A DNA stretch of 64,000 nucleotides from Acetonema longum DSM 6540 (GTDB taxonomy: Bacteria > Bacillota > Negativicutes > Sporomusales > Acetonemataceae). The stretch spans positions 159,576-223,575 of the forward strand of contig NZ_AFGF01000017.1 of the NCBI RefSeq assembly GCF_000219125.1, given 5' to 3'. Made by a program: the position numbers and the translations under genes. Shown here piece by piece: positions 8,681-16,856 of the stretch. Under the pieces are notes generated by a model. That model had not been told where the DNA came from, searched no databases, and was given only the letters and a program-made list of their open reading frames with translations. Numbering within the stretch: the stretch's first letter is position 1; every line of letters begins with the position of its first letter.

Positions 8681-9454
8681 ATGCCTAATCAAATAGAATT
8701 TACAAAACCAGCGAGGGTTTCATTGACGAAGATCCGCCGCGGAGTTCAGTTGGCCATGCTGACTGTTTTGGGGCCATGGGCCTATTATGGAATTTTTCGC
8801 TGCCCGTTTCTTGTCCCGTTTGTGAACTGCCAGGTCTGCCCGGTTCTTACCTGCTGGGGCAGGATCACAAGTTACTTCTGGGGCTTTTGGCTGTTTTTGC
8901 CGGTGACGGTTTTGCTGGTCGGACGGGCTTTTTGCGGCTGGCTCTGTCCCGGCGGGTACGTCAATCAGATCGTCGGTAAGTTCTCATTTCTAAAGATACG
9001 TAAGCGCAACCGGTTTGTGCGATTTGCCCCGGCGGGAATGGTTATGGCGCTGGCTGCGGTAGCGGTTATCTGGTTTGGCTGGCACAACCCCAGGATGATG
9101 GTGCCGATCAGGGTTGGTGAATTTTGGAGTTCAACCCGGCTTTCCTTCGAGCACGCCTCCCTGGCTTGGCTAATCCGCACGTTTGTTGTTTTGGGGCTGA
9201 CAGCATCGGGCTTGCTTGTGGCTAATCTGTGGTGCCGCTTTGTCTGTCCTACCGGCGGTTTACTGGAATTGCTCAAGGGTATGGCTGCCTTTCGCGTTTT
9301 CAAAACCAGTGACTGCAATGGTTGCAATATCTGCATGCAAGTATGCGAGATGGGGACCCGGCCGGATGAAATGAATTGCACGAATTGCGGTGACTGCCTC
9401 GAAATCTGTCCTGTCGGGGCTATAAAATTCGGGAAAAAGAAAGAATGGCAATGA
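8681..9454 (+). CDS. NapH-like membrane 4Fe-4S ferredoxin
   Basis: A 257-residue membrane iron-sulfur protein of the NapH/NosR/RdxA type. Around four or five membrane segments alternate with cysteine motifs (CQVCPVLTC, RAFCGWLCPGG, LWCRFVCPTGG). The C-terminus has two ferredoxin motifs, CNGCNICMQVCEMG and CTNCGDCLEICPVG. Such proteins pass electrons between the quinone pool or membrane and redox partners. It starts 4 bases after the binding protein and overlaps the NifB-like gene by 10 bases. It may supply or remove electrons for the exported partner or for cluster assembly; this is inference. Confidence 0.85.
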   Translation: MPNQIEFTKPARVSLTKIRRGVQLAMLTVLGPWAYYGIFRCPFLVPFVNCQVCPVLTCWGRITSYFWGFWLFLPVTVLLVGRAFCGWLCPGGYVNQIVGKFSFLKIRKRNRFVRFAPAGMVMALAAVAVIWFGWHNPRMMVPIRVGEFWSSTRLSFEHASLAWLIRTFVVLGLTASGLLVANLWCRFVCPTGGLLELLKGMAAFRVFKTSDCNGCNICMQVCEMGTRPDEMNCTNCGDCLEICPVGAIKFGKKKEWQ

Positions 9455-10326
9455 GTGAGCGCTGCGAACAAAGGTCTCGTGATCAGCACCCCTGTTTTCA
9501 CGGAAAAGCCAGTGCCCGCTGGGGCCGGATTCATTTGCCGGTAGCGCCGGCCTGCAATATTCAGTGCAATTTCTGCAACCGGCTCTACGATTGCGTCAAT
9601 GAAAGTCGCCCGGGAGTGACCGGACGTATTCTCACGCCGTCGGAAGCGCTGACGACTTTGAGCCGGCTTTTGCAACAAAGAAATGATATTGCCGTGGTCG
9701 GAATTGCCGGACCGGGAGACCCGCTTTGCGATCCGAACCGGACCTTGGAAACTCTGCGCGCCGTTCACGCCGCCTATCCCGGGATTTTGCTTTGTGTATC
9801 CACCAACGGACTGAATCTGTCCGGCTATATTGATCAACTGGCCGACACCGGAGTGACTCACGTCACCGTAACGGTCAATGCGGTTGATCCCTATGTCGGT
9901 CAACAGATTTACGCTTCGGTTACAGTAAAGCAACAGACCTATCGGGGACTTGAAGCCGCCAGGATTCTTCTCGGCCGGCAGGAAGAGGCCGTCGTCGGCT
10001 TGAAACAAAGAGGGATGACGGTCAAGATCAATACGGTCGTTCTTCCCGGTATTAATACCGGCCATATTTCTGCTATTGCCGCCAAGGTAGCCGCCTGGGA
10101 AGCCGACGCTATGAACTGTATACCCCTGATCCCCGTCCATGGCACTCCTTTTGCGGAGCTTACGGCTCCCGGCGATGTGGAAATGGCCTACATACGAAAA
10201 TCAGTAGCCGTCTATTTGCCGCAGATTTATCATTGCCGCCGCTGCCGGGCGGATGCTGCAGGACTGCTTGGCGGCTGTGCTGCAAACGCACAGGGTGGGA
10301 GTGCTGAATCAGGGAGAACTGAATGA
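9445..10326 (+). CDS. NifB-like radical SAM protein
   Basis: A 293-residue radical SAM protein with strong NifB features. HPCF is at residues 15-18, the CX3CX2C site is C37/C41/C44 in APACNIQCNFCNRLYDC, followed by extra C50 and NESRPGV. LLCVSTNGL lies mid-protein, and the C-terminal CRRCRADAAGLLGG matches the NifB C-terminal cysteine pair. NifB fuses [4Fe-4S] units and a SAM-derived carbon into the [8Fe-9S-C] nitrogenase cofactor precursor. No NifX domain and no nif genes are seen. It is the last gene of the operon containing a double-cubane reductase, so a cluster-building role for that enzyme is plausible. ATG at 9451 is an alternative start. Confidence 0.82.
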   Translation: MAMSERCEQRSRDQHPCFHGKASARWGRIHLPVAPACNIQCNFCNRLYDCVNESRPGVTGRILTPSEALTTLSRLLQQRNDIAVVGIAGPGDPLCDPNRTLETLRAVHAAYPGILLCVSTNGLNLSGYIDQLADTGVTHVTVTVNAVDPYVGQQIYASVTVKQQTYRGLEAARILLGRQEEAVVGLKQRGMTVKINTVVLPGINTGHISAIAAKVAAWEADAMNCIPLIPVHGTPFAELTAPGDVEMAYIRKSVAVYLPQIYHCRRCRADAAGLLGGCAANAQGGSAESGRTE

Positions 10327-10373
10327 AAAAATCTCGTTAATAATGATAATGCTTAGACAAATTAGCCTCGTAT

Positions 10374-10410
10374 AAAAAACACGGCTTACCTAAAAAGCGC
10401 CGTGTTTTTT
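10374..10410 (+). terminator. Rho-independent terminator of the Se/S-DCCP-NifB operon
   Basis: The stem CACGGC/GCCGTG is extended by A6/T6 pairing, with a 13-base loop and a terminal T run. It lies 48 bases after the NifB-like stop codon. Confidence 0.85.
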
Positions 10411-10671
10411 ATTATCATGCTGACAGCGACTTAAGCAGGATTAAAGGATAGGAATGAATTTAGGACGAATACTTAACTGGAATTTTTCAATGGGTTAAGC
10501 TCTTCAATAAGACGGATCGCTAGTGGGGTCCTGTTGAGAAAAAAACGGTAAAGCCGTATTAAATAACGTGCCTTTTTCCATTACAACAGACGGTATGCCG
10601 AACGACCTGACCCTGCAACTGACTTTCGTGTTGCTGGACGAAATAAAGATGAATACACAGAAGCGCTGTTT

Positions 10672-11130
10672 ATGCTGGCCAAGCTGTACCGGTCGCGGCG
10701 CGAAGAGCGAAAAGCTATCGAATACATGCTGCTGGCGGCGATATCGCCGATCGCATTCGGCCATATCGGCCGCAGACAACAATGCCTGACCTGGCTGAAA
10801 GCCGTAAACCCGGACCGGGTCGGACCCGTGACCGATCCGTTATGGGCGGTGCGGCAAGAACTCTCTTTTTCGTACCATGAAAAAGTAAACGCCGATTTTG
10901 CCATATACGAGACGCTGATCCGGGAATACGGCGCGCAGGGGAAGTTTCGTGAAGCCGTCAGCCTGCGAATATTGACCGGGGAACTGATGGCTGTGGAAAC
11001 ATCGGCATTCCGGCAGCGTTATGGCTGGAGCCCGGAAACGTTTTTTCAGGCACTGCAGGCTGAGCTCGAGGCAGCCGGTTATTGGGGGCGAAGCGAACTG
11101 ATCAAGCATTTATACAAAACTTTTATATAG
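10672..11130 (+). CDS. Hypothetical protein, probably the C-terminal remnant of a longer gene
   Basis: The reading frame stays open upstream of this ATG back to a stop at 10564-10566 and already reads like coding sequence there (GRNKDEYTEALFML leads into MLAKLYRSRREE). No ribosome site precedes the ATG. The protein is soluble and mainly helical: IEYMLLAAISPIAFGHIG, a middle part with WAVRQELSFSYHEK, and a C-terminus GWSPETFFQALQAELEAAGYWG. I do not recognise the family. An N-terminally truncated or frameshifted gene between the operon terminator and splB is the simplest reading. Confidence 0.4.
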   Translation: MLAKLYRSRREERKAIEYMLLAAISPIAFGHIGRRQQCLTWLKAVNPDRVGPVTDPLWAVRQELSFSYHEKVNADFAIYETLIREYGAQGKFREAVSLRILTGELMAVETSAFRQRYGWSPETFFQALQAELEAAGYWGRSELIKHLYKTFI

Positions 11131-11263
11131 ATTTCCCGCAAAAGATACCGGTCGTTGTCCCGGTAGCGCTTCAAAGACAATAGGTACGATACCGCAGCGT
11201 CATCACGAAACCTCTCTCGAACATCTATGCGGAGGGGAATTTCAATAGCATGCGCTCAATACG

Positions 11264-11295
11264 GAAATAGCCGGACATTTTTGCCGGCTATTTTC
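11264..11295. terminator. Bidirectional terminator hairpin between the hypothetical gene and splB
   Basis: AAATAGCCGG pairs with CCGGCTATTT around a 9-base loop, with T-rich tails on both strands. It lies directly after the stop of the minus-strand splB. Confidence 0.65.
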
Positions 11296-11296
11296 C

Positions 11297-12325
11297 TTAT
11301 ACAAGATATTCCACATGCGCCTGCGGAAAGTATTGCTGCGTCAGTCTGTTCATAAACTCTTTTACAGAATCCATGGCTTCCTTCTGATAAACGTACTTGC
11401 CGTAACCAAACTGGCCAAATTTATACGCTCTTTCCTCCTCTTGCAGCGGCAAGCTGGTTTGAGGAAACAAGTCCAGAATTTGGTTTTTGGCTCGTTTGGT
11501 AAACCGGTGGGTGATAAATTCAAAGGTAATATCCCTTGCCGCATCAGCAGGTAATGCATCTGCCAGCAGCTGCATCAGGGCAGTATACTCTTCCTGCCAA
11601 TGATCCATCATCATGATTGGCGCGATGATAAAACCAATAGGATAACCTGCCGCCGCCACCTTAGCCGCCGCTTTAATTCTCTCTGTAACCGGTGGCGTAG
11701 CATGTTCGTAACGATTTGCTGCTGCTTCGGCGTTCAGGCTAAACCGGAAACGGGTGTGGCCCTGATGCGATAAGCTCAAAAGCGAGTCTACGTCGCAAAA
11801 CTTTGTTACGAACCGGAACCTGCCGTATTTTTGTTTTCCGAAAAATTCGATCGTACTGCCCAATAAGCCAGTAAGATATTCGGTAGGAATCGGGTCGGAC
11901 GTTGCCGCCCCTTCGAACAGAGTGATCTCAGGCGCGCGCTGGGCAATATAGTCCCCAGCCTTCCTGAGGATCTCCTCAATATTGACATACACCCGCACAT
12001 ACGGTTTTTTGCCTAATGTGGTTGCCAGGTAGCAGTATTCACACATGCCGGGACAACTGGTATTAAGCGGCAGCTGGTAATGCGCCGAAGGTTTGCACGC
12101 GGCAAAGTCCAACCCTTTTCGTACGCCGACCACTAAAGTTCGCTTCGCTTCACGGTAACCCTCTTGCGCCGTGTTTCCCGGAATTCCGGTTACCCGGTTA
12201 TGTGAGCCGGTTACGCGTATGTCAACCTGCATGGATTCCAGGTGATCGCGTATTTGGCGGCCCAGCGGAAACTCAAGCGCCGCGGGTTCAAAAAAAGCGC
12301 GTCTGGGAATAAATCGCTGTTGCAT
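11297..12325 (-). CDS. splB: Spore photoproduct lyase-like radical SAM protein lacking Cys141
   Basis: A 342-residue protein colinear with B. subtilis SplB, which uses SAM radical chemistry to split the spore photoproduct thymine dimer during germination. The CX3CX2C site is C91/C95/C98 in SCPGMCEYCYLATT, and the flanking tyrosines are kept. SHNRVTGIPGN, KPYVRVYVN and the C-terminal FGYGKYVYQKE match the family. However the segment equivalent to B. subtilis ASCTSD reads GAATSD, so residue 141, the hydrogen-donor Cys, is Ala. It stands alone with no sporulation regulator beside it. Either another thiol replaces it or the protein has a different role. Confidence 0.85.
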   Translation of the reverse strand: MQQRFIPRRAFFEPAALEFPLGRQIRDHLESMQVDIRVTGSHNRVTGIPGNTAQEGYREAKRTLVVGVRKGLDFAACKPSAHYQLPLNTSCPGMCEYCYLATTLGKKPYVRVYVNIEEILRKAGDYIAQRAPEITLFEGAATSDPIPTEYLTGLLGSTIEFFGKQKYGRFRFVTKFCDVDSLLSLSHQGHTRFRFSLNAEAAANRYEHATPPVTERIKAAAKVAAAGYPIGFIIAPIMMMDHWQEEYTALMQLLADALPADAARDITFEFITHRFTKRAKNQILDLFPQTSLPLQEEERAYKFGQFGYGKYVYQKEAMDSVKEFMNRLTQQYFPQAHVEYLV

Positions 12326-12411
12326 ATGGGCCTTCCTTTCACAACACTACCAAAAAAATAAAACGATCTGAAAAATATACCCAAGAATAGTATCTGCAGG
12401 CAGCCATTTGC

Positions 12412-12867
12412 TTAATGAGGTTCCCCGTCTTTATAAAACCATTTATGGAGAGAGTACCAGATATACCAGGTGATTAACCATAAAATGAATGAGTGATACC
12501 AGTCATAGCCGTTGTGGTAGGCAATCAACCCAGTATATCTTTCGGACCAATATTCAAGTCCGGTTAATATCGTTGTCCATAGCAAAGCCCACTTGATCCT
12601 CGTCAAGGGAGAGTATCTTATCCAGAACATCGCTAGGACAGGCACAATAATGACATTAAAAGTAAAGGAAATATCTTTTACGCCGGGAAAAAGTCTCGCC
12701 GGGAACTCCCACCAATTTAAATAGTTTGCAATATAACAAAAGAGGTTTGCATACAAACTGGCAAACAATCCGATGGGAATAAACCGTTTCAGTTCTTTGC
12801 GGGCAATAATCACAGCAGTTATGGCGATAAAAATAGAAGAGTATTGAATTAAGGACTCAACAGGCAT
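12412..12867 (-). CDS. CBO0543-family integral membrane protein
   Basis: A 151-residue membrane protein with about four hydrophobic segments and many tryptophans and tyrosines (ANYLNWWEFP, KWALLWTTILTGLEYWSERY, WLITWYIWYSLHKWF). This pattern matches the CBO0543 family of short proteins widespread in endospore-forming Firmicutes; function is unknown. It is a single gene on the minus strand, 86 bases upstream of splB, so the two could be read together. The N-terminal MPVESLIQYSS has no cleavable signal. Confidence 0.7.
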   Translation of the reverse strand: MPVESLIQYSSIFIAITAVIIARKELKRFIPIGLFASLYANLFCYIANYLNWWEFPARLFPGVKDISFTFNVIIVPVLAMFWIRYSPLTRIKWALLWTTILTGLEYWSERYTGLIAYHNGYDWYHSFILWLITWYIWYSLHKWFYKDGEPH

Positions 12868-13037
12868 ACCCTTAACATCCTTTAGATAGAGATTGTATTC
12901 ATGCTTAGATTATGTAGTTTCAGTTCATTTAAATCGGAAAAATATAGACTTAGTCTAGAGAATCTTATAAAAAGAGAAGCCGCCTTTTCGCCTAACCGGA
13001 TATTCCGGGCAGTACAAAAGCAGGCCTTGATGCGAGA

Positions 13038-13071
13038 CGAACCTGCTGGGGCCCCAGCAGGTTCGTTTTTT
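13038..13071 (+). terminator. Perfect 28-bp palindrome plus T run, with no upstream plus-strand gene
   Basis: CGAACCTGCTGGGG is followed directly by its exact complement CCCCAGCAGGTTCG and TTTTTT. This is an intrinsic terminator for plus-strand transcription, but both neighbouring genes are on the minus strand. The structured stretch 12950-13037 before it may therefore be a short non-coding transcript. Confidence 0.6.
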
Positions 13072-13124
13072 GCATAGTGTATTCTATTCCCTTTGTTTTC
13101 ACAATAAACCGTCTTCTTCCGGCA

Positions 13125-13907
13125 TTAATAAATAAGTTTGACATTTTGCTTCCTAAGGAAGCTTACCCAAAGTGCATCCGGCTCCTGGTCGGTAACGATA
13201 TAATCAATTTCGTTAAAATCCATCGTTTTCGTAAAAGCAATTTTGTCAAATTTTGTATGATCTACCAACAGGAGTTTTGATTTAGCCTGGCGGATCATTT
13301 GCTGTTTAATATGGCTTTCTGCTTCATTAGACTCCATAATGCCCTTCTCGCGGTCAATTCCCTTGCAGCTGATCACTGTAAAATCAACGTAATAGCGGGT
13401 CAACGCCCTGCAGGCTGCGGTACCCACCAAGGCACACGAATGCGTCCGTAAGTCGCCCCCGCAGGAAATCATTTTGAAATTCGCATCGGCAAAGTCGTTT
13501 AATAGTTTAATCGAGTTAGTAATAATGGTGATATTTTTTTTGTTGACCAGTAAATGCATCAGGGTTAATGCGGTTGTGCTGGAGTCAACCATGATCGTGT
13601 CGCCGTCATTGATTAAAAACTTTGCCTTTTCCGCAAGATTTTGTTTAAAGGGGCAATTTACAGCCGCGCGTTTGGCGAAAGAAAAGTCTTCACCGGTAGG
13701 CTCCTTAAGAACTGCACCGCCATGGCTTCTTTGCAATAATCCTTCATTTTCGAGCTTTTCCAGATCTCGCCGAATGGTTTCTTCCGTTACTTTAAAGATT
13801 TTGCTTAAAGAACCCACGTACACTTTATTGTCTTGCAGCAAATGCTCCATAATTTGTTGACGCCGTTCAATTCCTAAAATAAAGATCACCTCTATTGGTT
13901 TCTGCAT
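13125..13907 (-). CDS. DeoR-family regulator of the rhamnose operon
   Basis: A DeoR regulator with the N-terminal helix-turn-helix (GIERRQQIMEHLL, VTEETIRRDLEKLENEGLLQR) and a DeoR sugar-sensing domain (DGDTIMVDSSTTALTLMHLL, ISCGGDLR, IVTDQEPD). It is divergent from rhaB and most likely represses or activates the rhamnose operon through a phosphorylated intermediate. The start is uncertain: the ATG at 13907 has no ribosome site. The family usually begins just before GIERRQ, where AGAGGTGA is followed 5 bases later by an ATT codon (13880-13878). Confidence 0.85.
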   Translation of the reverse strand: MQKPIEVIFILGIERRQQIMEHLLQDNKVYVGSLSKIFKVTEETIRRDLEKLENEGLLQRSHGGAVLKEPTGEDFSFAKRAAVNCPFKQNLAEKAKFLINDGDTIMVDSSTTALTLMHLLVNKKNITIITNSIKLLNDFADANFKMISCGGDLRTHSCALVGTAACRALTRYYVDFTVISCKGIDREKGIMESNEAESHIKQQMIRQAKSKLLLVDHTKFDKIAFTKTMDFNEIDYIVTDQEPDALWVSFLRKQNVKLIY

Positions 13908-14036
13908 AATGCATACACAGAAAATTAAATCGTATCATTTGTGTTAAGTATACAAGGTTTTCGTTCAAAAGACAATCAAAGCGGGCGGAATTGCTGTTGA
14001 TTTCTGAGAATGCCGTGTAAGGTTCATACAAATGAC

Positions 14037-14112
14037 ACAACAAATCAAAAATAAACAAAGATTTTTCACGAATAAAACAACAAATTCAAAAATAAAATAT
14101 TGTATTTTATTT
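14037..14112. promoter_or_regulatory. Candidate operator/promoter region of the rhamnose operon
   Basis: A perfect 10-bp inverted repeat, AAATAAAATA-TTG-TATTTTATTT (14090-14112), overlaps a -35-like TTGTAT (14100-14105) with TAATAT 17 bases downstream. Two near-identical direct repeats, ACAACAAAT(T)CAAAAATAAA, lie at 14037-14055 and 14077-14096. DeoR-family regulators bind such AT-rich repeats; binding is inferred. Confidence 0.45.
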
Positions 14113-14198
14113 ATTTACGTGATAATATACAATTAAACAAAGAGTTTTAAAGATTCTAACAATTATAATTCAATAAGCCGGCGAATGGGGAGGAGAAA

Positions 14199-15605
14199 AT
14201 GAAAAATTACTATTTGGCAATTGATATTGGCGCATCGAGCGGACGGCATATTTTAGGATGGATCGAAAATGAAAAGATTTGGATTGAAGAAATCTATCGG
14301 TTTGAGAATAGGCTTATTGAGAAAAATGGTCATTTATGCTGGGATCTGGAACAGCTTTTCCAGGAGATCCTTCAAGGAATCATGCGGTGTAAGAAATATA
14401 ACCGGATTCCCAAAAGCATTGGCATTGATACATGGGGTGTGGATTTTGTTTTACTGGATGAACGGCAGGAAATCTTAGGTGAAACAGTGGCTTATCGCGA
14501 CAGCCGGATTCATGGCGTGGATAAAAAGGTGTATGAAATCATCAGCGAGCCGGAGCTTTATTACCGCAATGGAATTCAAAAGCTGCCGTTTAATACGATC
14601 TACCAATTGTACGCCATAAAGCTGCAAACGCCGGATGTGCTGCGGCGGGCCAAAACATTTCTTATGATACCGGAATATTTGAACTTTTTGCTGACCGGCG
14701 TTATGAAAAATGAATATACAAACGCGACAACAACGCAATTGGTTCATGCAGACAGAAAAGAGTGGGACCTCGAGCTGATAGAAAAGCTAGGGCTGCCTGC
14801 GCATATTTTTGGTGAAATTCACCTGCCTAAAACATCAGTCGGGCATTTTACCAAAGAAATTCAAGAGTTGGCAGGTTTTGATACGGAAGTTGTTTTGCCG
14901 GCGACCCACGACACCGGGTCGGCGATCCTTTCCGTGCCTACCAATGATGAGGATTATATTTATCTGAGTTCGGGAACCTGGTCATTAATGGGCGTCGAAC
15001 GAAAAATTCCCGATTGTACCGAAGAGAGCAGGGTCCGGAATTTTACGAATGAAGGCGGATATCATTACCGCTACCGTTACTTAAAAAATATTATGGGCCT
15101 CTGGATGATGCAATCCATTCGCAAGGAATTCAAACATCCTTATACCTTTCAGGAGCTGTTTACCCTGGCGAAGATCGGCGATTACTTTACGTCTACGGTT
15201 GATGTCAATGACAGTTCTTTTTTGGCGCCGAAAAGCATGATTCAGGCATTGCAGGAATACTGCGAGCGGACGAATCAGGAAAAGCCGGAAACGGAAAGTG
15301 AGATTTTAGCCTGTGTATATAAGAGCCTGGCGCAAAGTTACGCCGATACGGTCCGGGAAATAGAAGCAATCACAGGCAAACAATATGAAAAAATTCATAT
15401 TATTGGCGGAGGAAGTCAGGATATCTATTTGAACAGGCTTACCGCCAAGTATACCGGAAAACAAGTGTATACAGGGCCGGTTGAGGCCACTGCTCTTGGG
15501 AATATTCTTGTACAGATGTTGAAGACAAAGGATCTAAATGATCTTATGGAGGCAAGAGATACCATTCAAAGATCATTTGATATAAAACAAGCGGCAGGAG
15601 AGTGA
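14199..15605 (+). CDS. rhaB: Rhamnulokinase
   Basis: A 468-residue FGGY-family kinase that phosphorylates L-rhamnulose to L-rhamnulose 1-phosphate. Signatures are DIGASSGR at residues 9-16, [38 protein letters not shown] and the C-terminal [17 protein letters not shown] with [15 protein letters not shown] lies before the ATG. It is the first gene of the rhamnose operon and overlaps or touches rhaA. The identity as rhamnulokinase rather than another sugar kinase rests on both sequence and the adjacent rhaA and rhaD. Confidence 0.93.
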   Translation: MKNYYLAIDIGASSGRHILGWIENEKIWIEEIYRFENRLIEKNGHLCWDLEQLFQEILQGIMRCKKYNRIPKSIGIDTWGVDFVLLDERQEILGETVAYRDSRIHGVDKKVYEIISEPELYYRNGIQKLPFNTIYQLYAIKLQTPDVLRRAKTFLMIPEYLNFLLTGVMKNEYTNATTTQLVHADRKEWDLELIEKLGLPAHIFGEIHLPKTSVGHFTKEIQELAGFDTEVVLPATHDTGSAILSVPTNDEDYIYLSSGTWSLMGVERKIPDCTEESRVRNFTNEGGYHYRYRYLKNIMGLWMMQSIRKEFKHPYTFQELFTLAKIGDYFTSTVDVNDSSFLAPKSMIQALQEYCERTNQEKPETESEILACVYKSLAQSYADTVREIEAITGKQYEKIHIIGGGSQDIYLNRLTAKYTGKQVYTGPVEATALGNILVQMLKTKDLNDLMEARDTIQRSFDIKQAAGE

Positions 15606-15610
15606 AGGCA

Positions 15611-16852
15611 ATGTCAAGATTTGAATCTGCAAAAGAGCTGTACAAGGCAATCGGTGTCGATGTGGATACCGCACTGAAGAAATTAGCCGGTATCAGAATA
15701 TCGCTGCATTGCTGGCAGGGTGACGATGTTTCCGGGTTTGAAAATCGTTCAGCGTTAAGCGGCGGTATTGCAGCTACGGGAAATTATCCCGGCAAAGCCA
15801 GAAATCCGGACGAGTTGATGGCCGATATTGATCAGGCGCTGCAATTGATTCCCGGTAAGCATAAGCTGAACTTGCACGCTTCCTATGCGATAACAGACGA
15901 AAAAGTGGACAGGGATCAATTAAAACCCAGGCATTTTGATCAATGGCTGCAATTTGCCAGGGAGAGGGGACTGGGTCTGGATTTTAATCCTACGCTGTTT
16001 TCTCATCCCAAAGCGGCTGACGGTTTGACTTTGTCACATCCGGACAGGGAAATCCGACGATTCTGGATTGAACATTGCAAAGCGTCAAGGAAAATCGCGG
16101 CATATTTCGGCAAAGAGTTGGGGTCGGTTGCCTTAAATAATATCTGGATACCGGACGGCTATAAAGATGTTCCGGCAGACCGTTTCACGCCAAGACAACG
16201 CCTGCAGGAATCGCTGGATGAAATTTTTTCCGAGAAGTTGGACGAAAAGTACATCGCGGACAGTGTGGAGTCGAAGGTATTTGGCATTGGCGTGGAATCG
16301 TACACGGTCGGCTCCCATGAGTTTTATCTGAATTACGCCGCCAGGAACCATGTTCTGTGCCTGCTGGACAACGGGCATTATCATCCGACGGAAACGGTTT
16401 CGGACAAAATACCTTCCATGCTGCTGTTCTACGAACGCCTGGCGCTTCATGTTACCCGGCCGGTGCGCTGGGACAGTGATCATGTGGTATTGTTTGATGA
16501 TGAAACAAGGGAGATTGCGAAAGAAATCGTTCGATGCGACGCCCTGGATCGCGTATTTATCGGCCTGGATTTCTTTGACGCCAGCATCAACCGCATATCC
16601 GCCTGGGTGGTAGGGATGAGAAACATGCAAAAAGCATTACTATTTGCTTTGCTGCTGCCGCATGAAAAACTGAAGGCCTTACAAAACGAAGGAAATTTCA
16701 CGGAATTGATGGCTCTGCAGGAAGAGTTAAAGCTGTATCCGGCCGGTGACGTTTGGAATCATTTTTGTGAGACGCATAATGTCCCTCCAATGCAGGATTG
16801 GATTAAAGTCGTTCAAGGATATGAAAAAAATGTCTTAGCCAAAAGGGGATAA
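15611..16852 (+). CDS. rhaA: L-rhamnose isomerase
   Basis: A 413-residue TIM-barrel isomerase converting L-rhamnose to L-rhamnulose. [57 protein letters not shown] and [17 protein letters not shown] carry the metal-binding Glu/Asp/His residues of RhaA. ATG at 15611 is chosen because AGGAGA lies 9 bases upstream; a GTG at 15602 is directly against it. It follows rhaB with a 5-base gap. Confidence 0.94.
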   Translation: MSRFESAKELYKAIGVDVDTALKKLAGIRISLHCWQGDDVSGFENRSALSGGIAATGNYPGKARNPDELMADIDQALQLIPGKHKLNLHASYAITDEKVDRDQLKPRHFDQWLQFARERGLGLDFNPTLFSHPKAADGLTLSHPDREIRRFWIEHCKASRKIAAYFGKELGSVALNNIWIPDGYKDVPADRFTPRQRLQESLDEIFSEKLDEKYIADSVESKVFGIGVESYTVGSHEFYLNYAARNHVLCLLDNGHYHPTETVSDKIPSMLLFYERLALHVTRPVRWDSDHVVLFDDETREIAKEIVRCDALDRVFIGLDFFDASINRISAWVVGMRNMQKALLFALLLPHEKLKALQNEGNFTELMALQEELKLYPAGDVWNHFCETHNVPPMQDWIKVVQGYEKNVLAKRG

Positions 16853-16856
16853 AAAA

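Noticed and set aside
8965..10140. A 391-residue minus-strand open frame
   Set aside because: It lies across the NapH-like and NifB-like genes, both with conserved cysteine motifs; an artefact of codon usage.
2207..10326. Selenocysteine (in-frame TGA) in the selenium-linked operon
   Set aside because: All proteins in the operon are complete at expected lengths and have Cys at the expected sites; no interrupting TGA was found.
9445..10326. Evidence for a nitrogenase locus
   Set aside because: Only the NifB-like gene is present; neighbours are selenium/sulfur and double-cubane genes and no nifHDKEN-like frame is seen.
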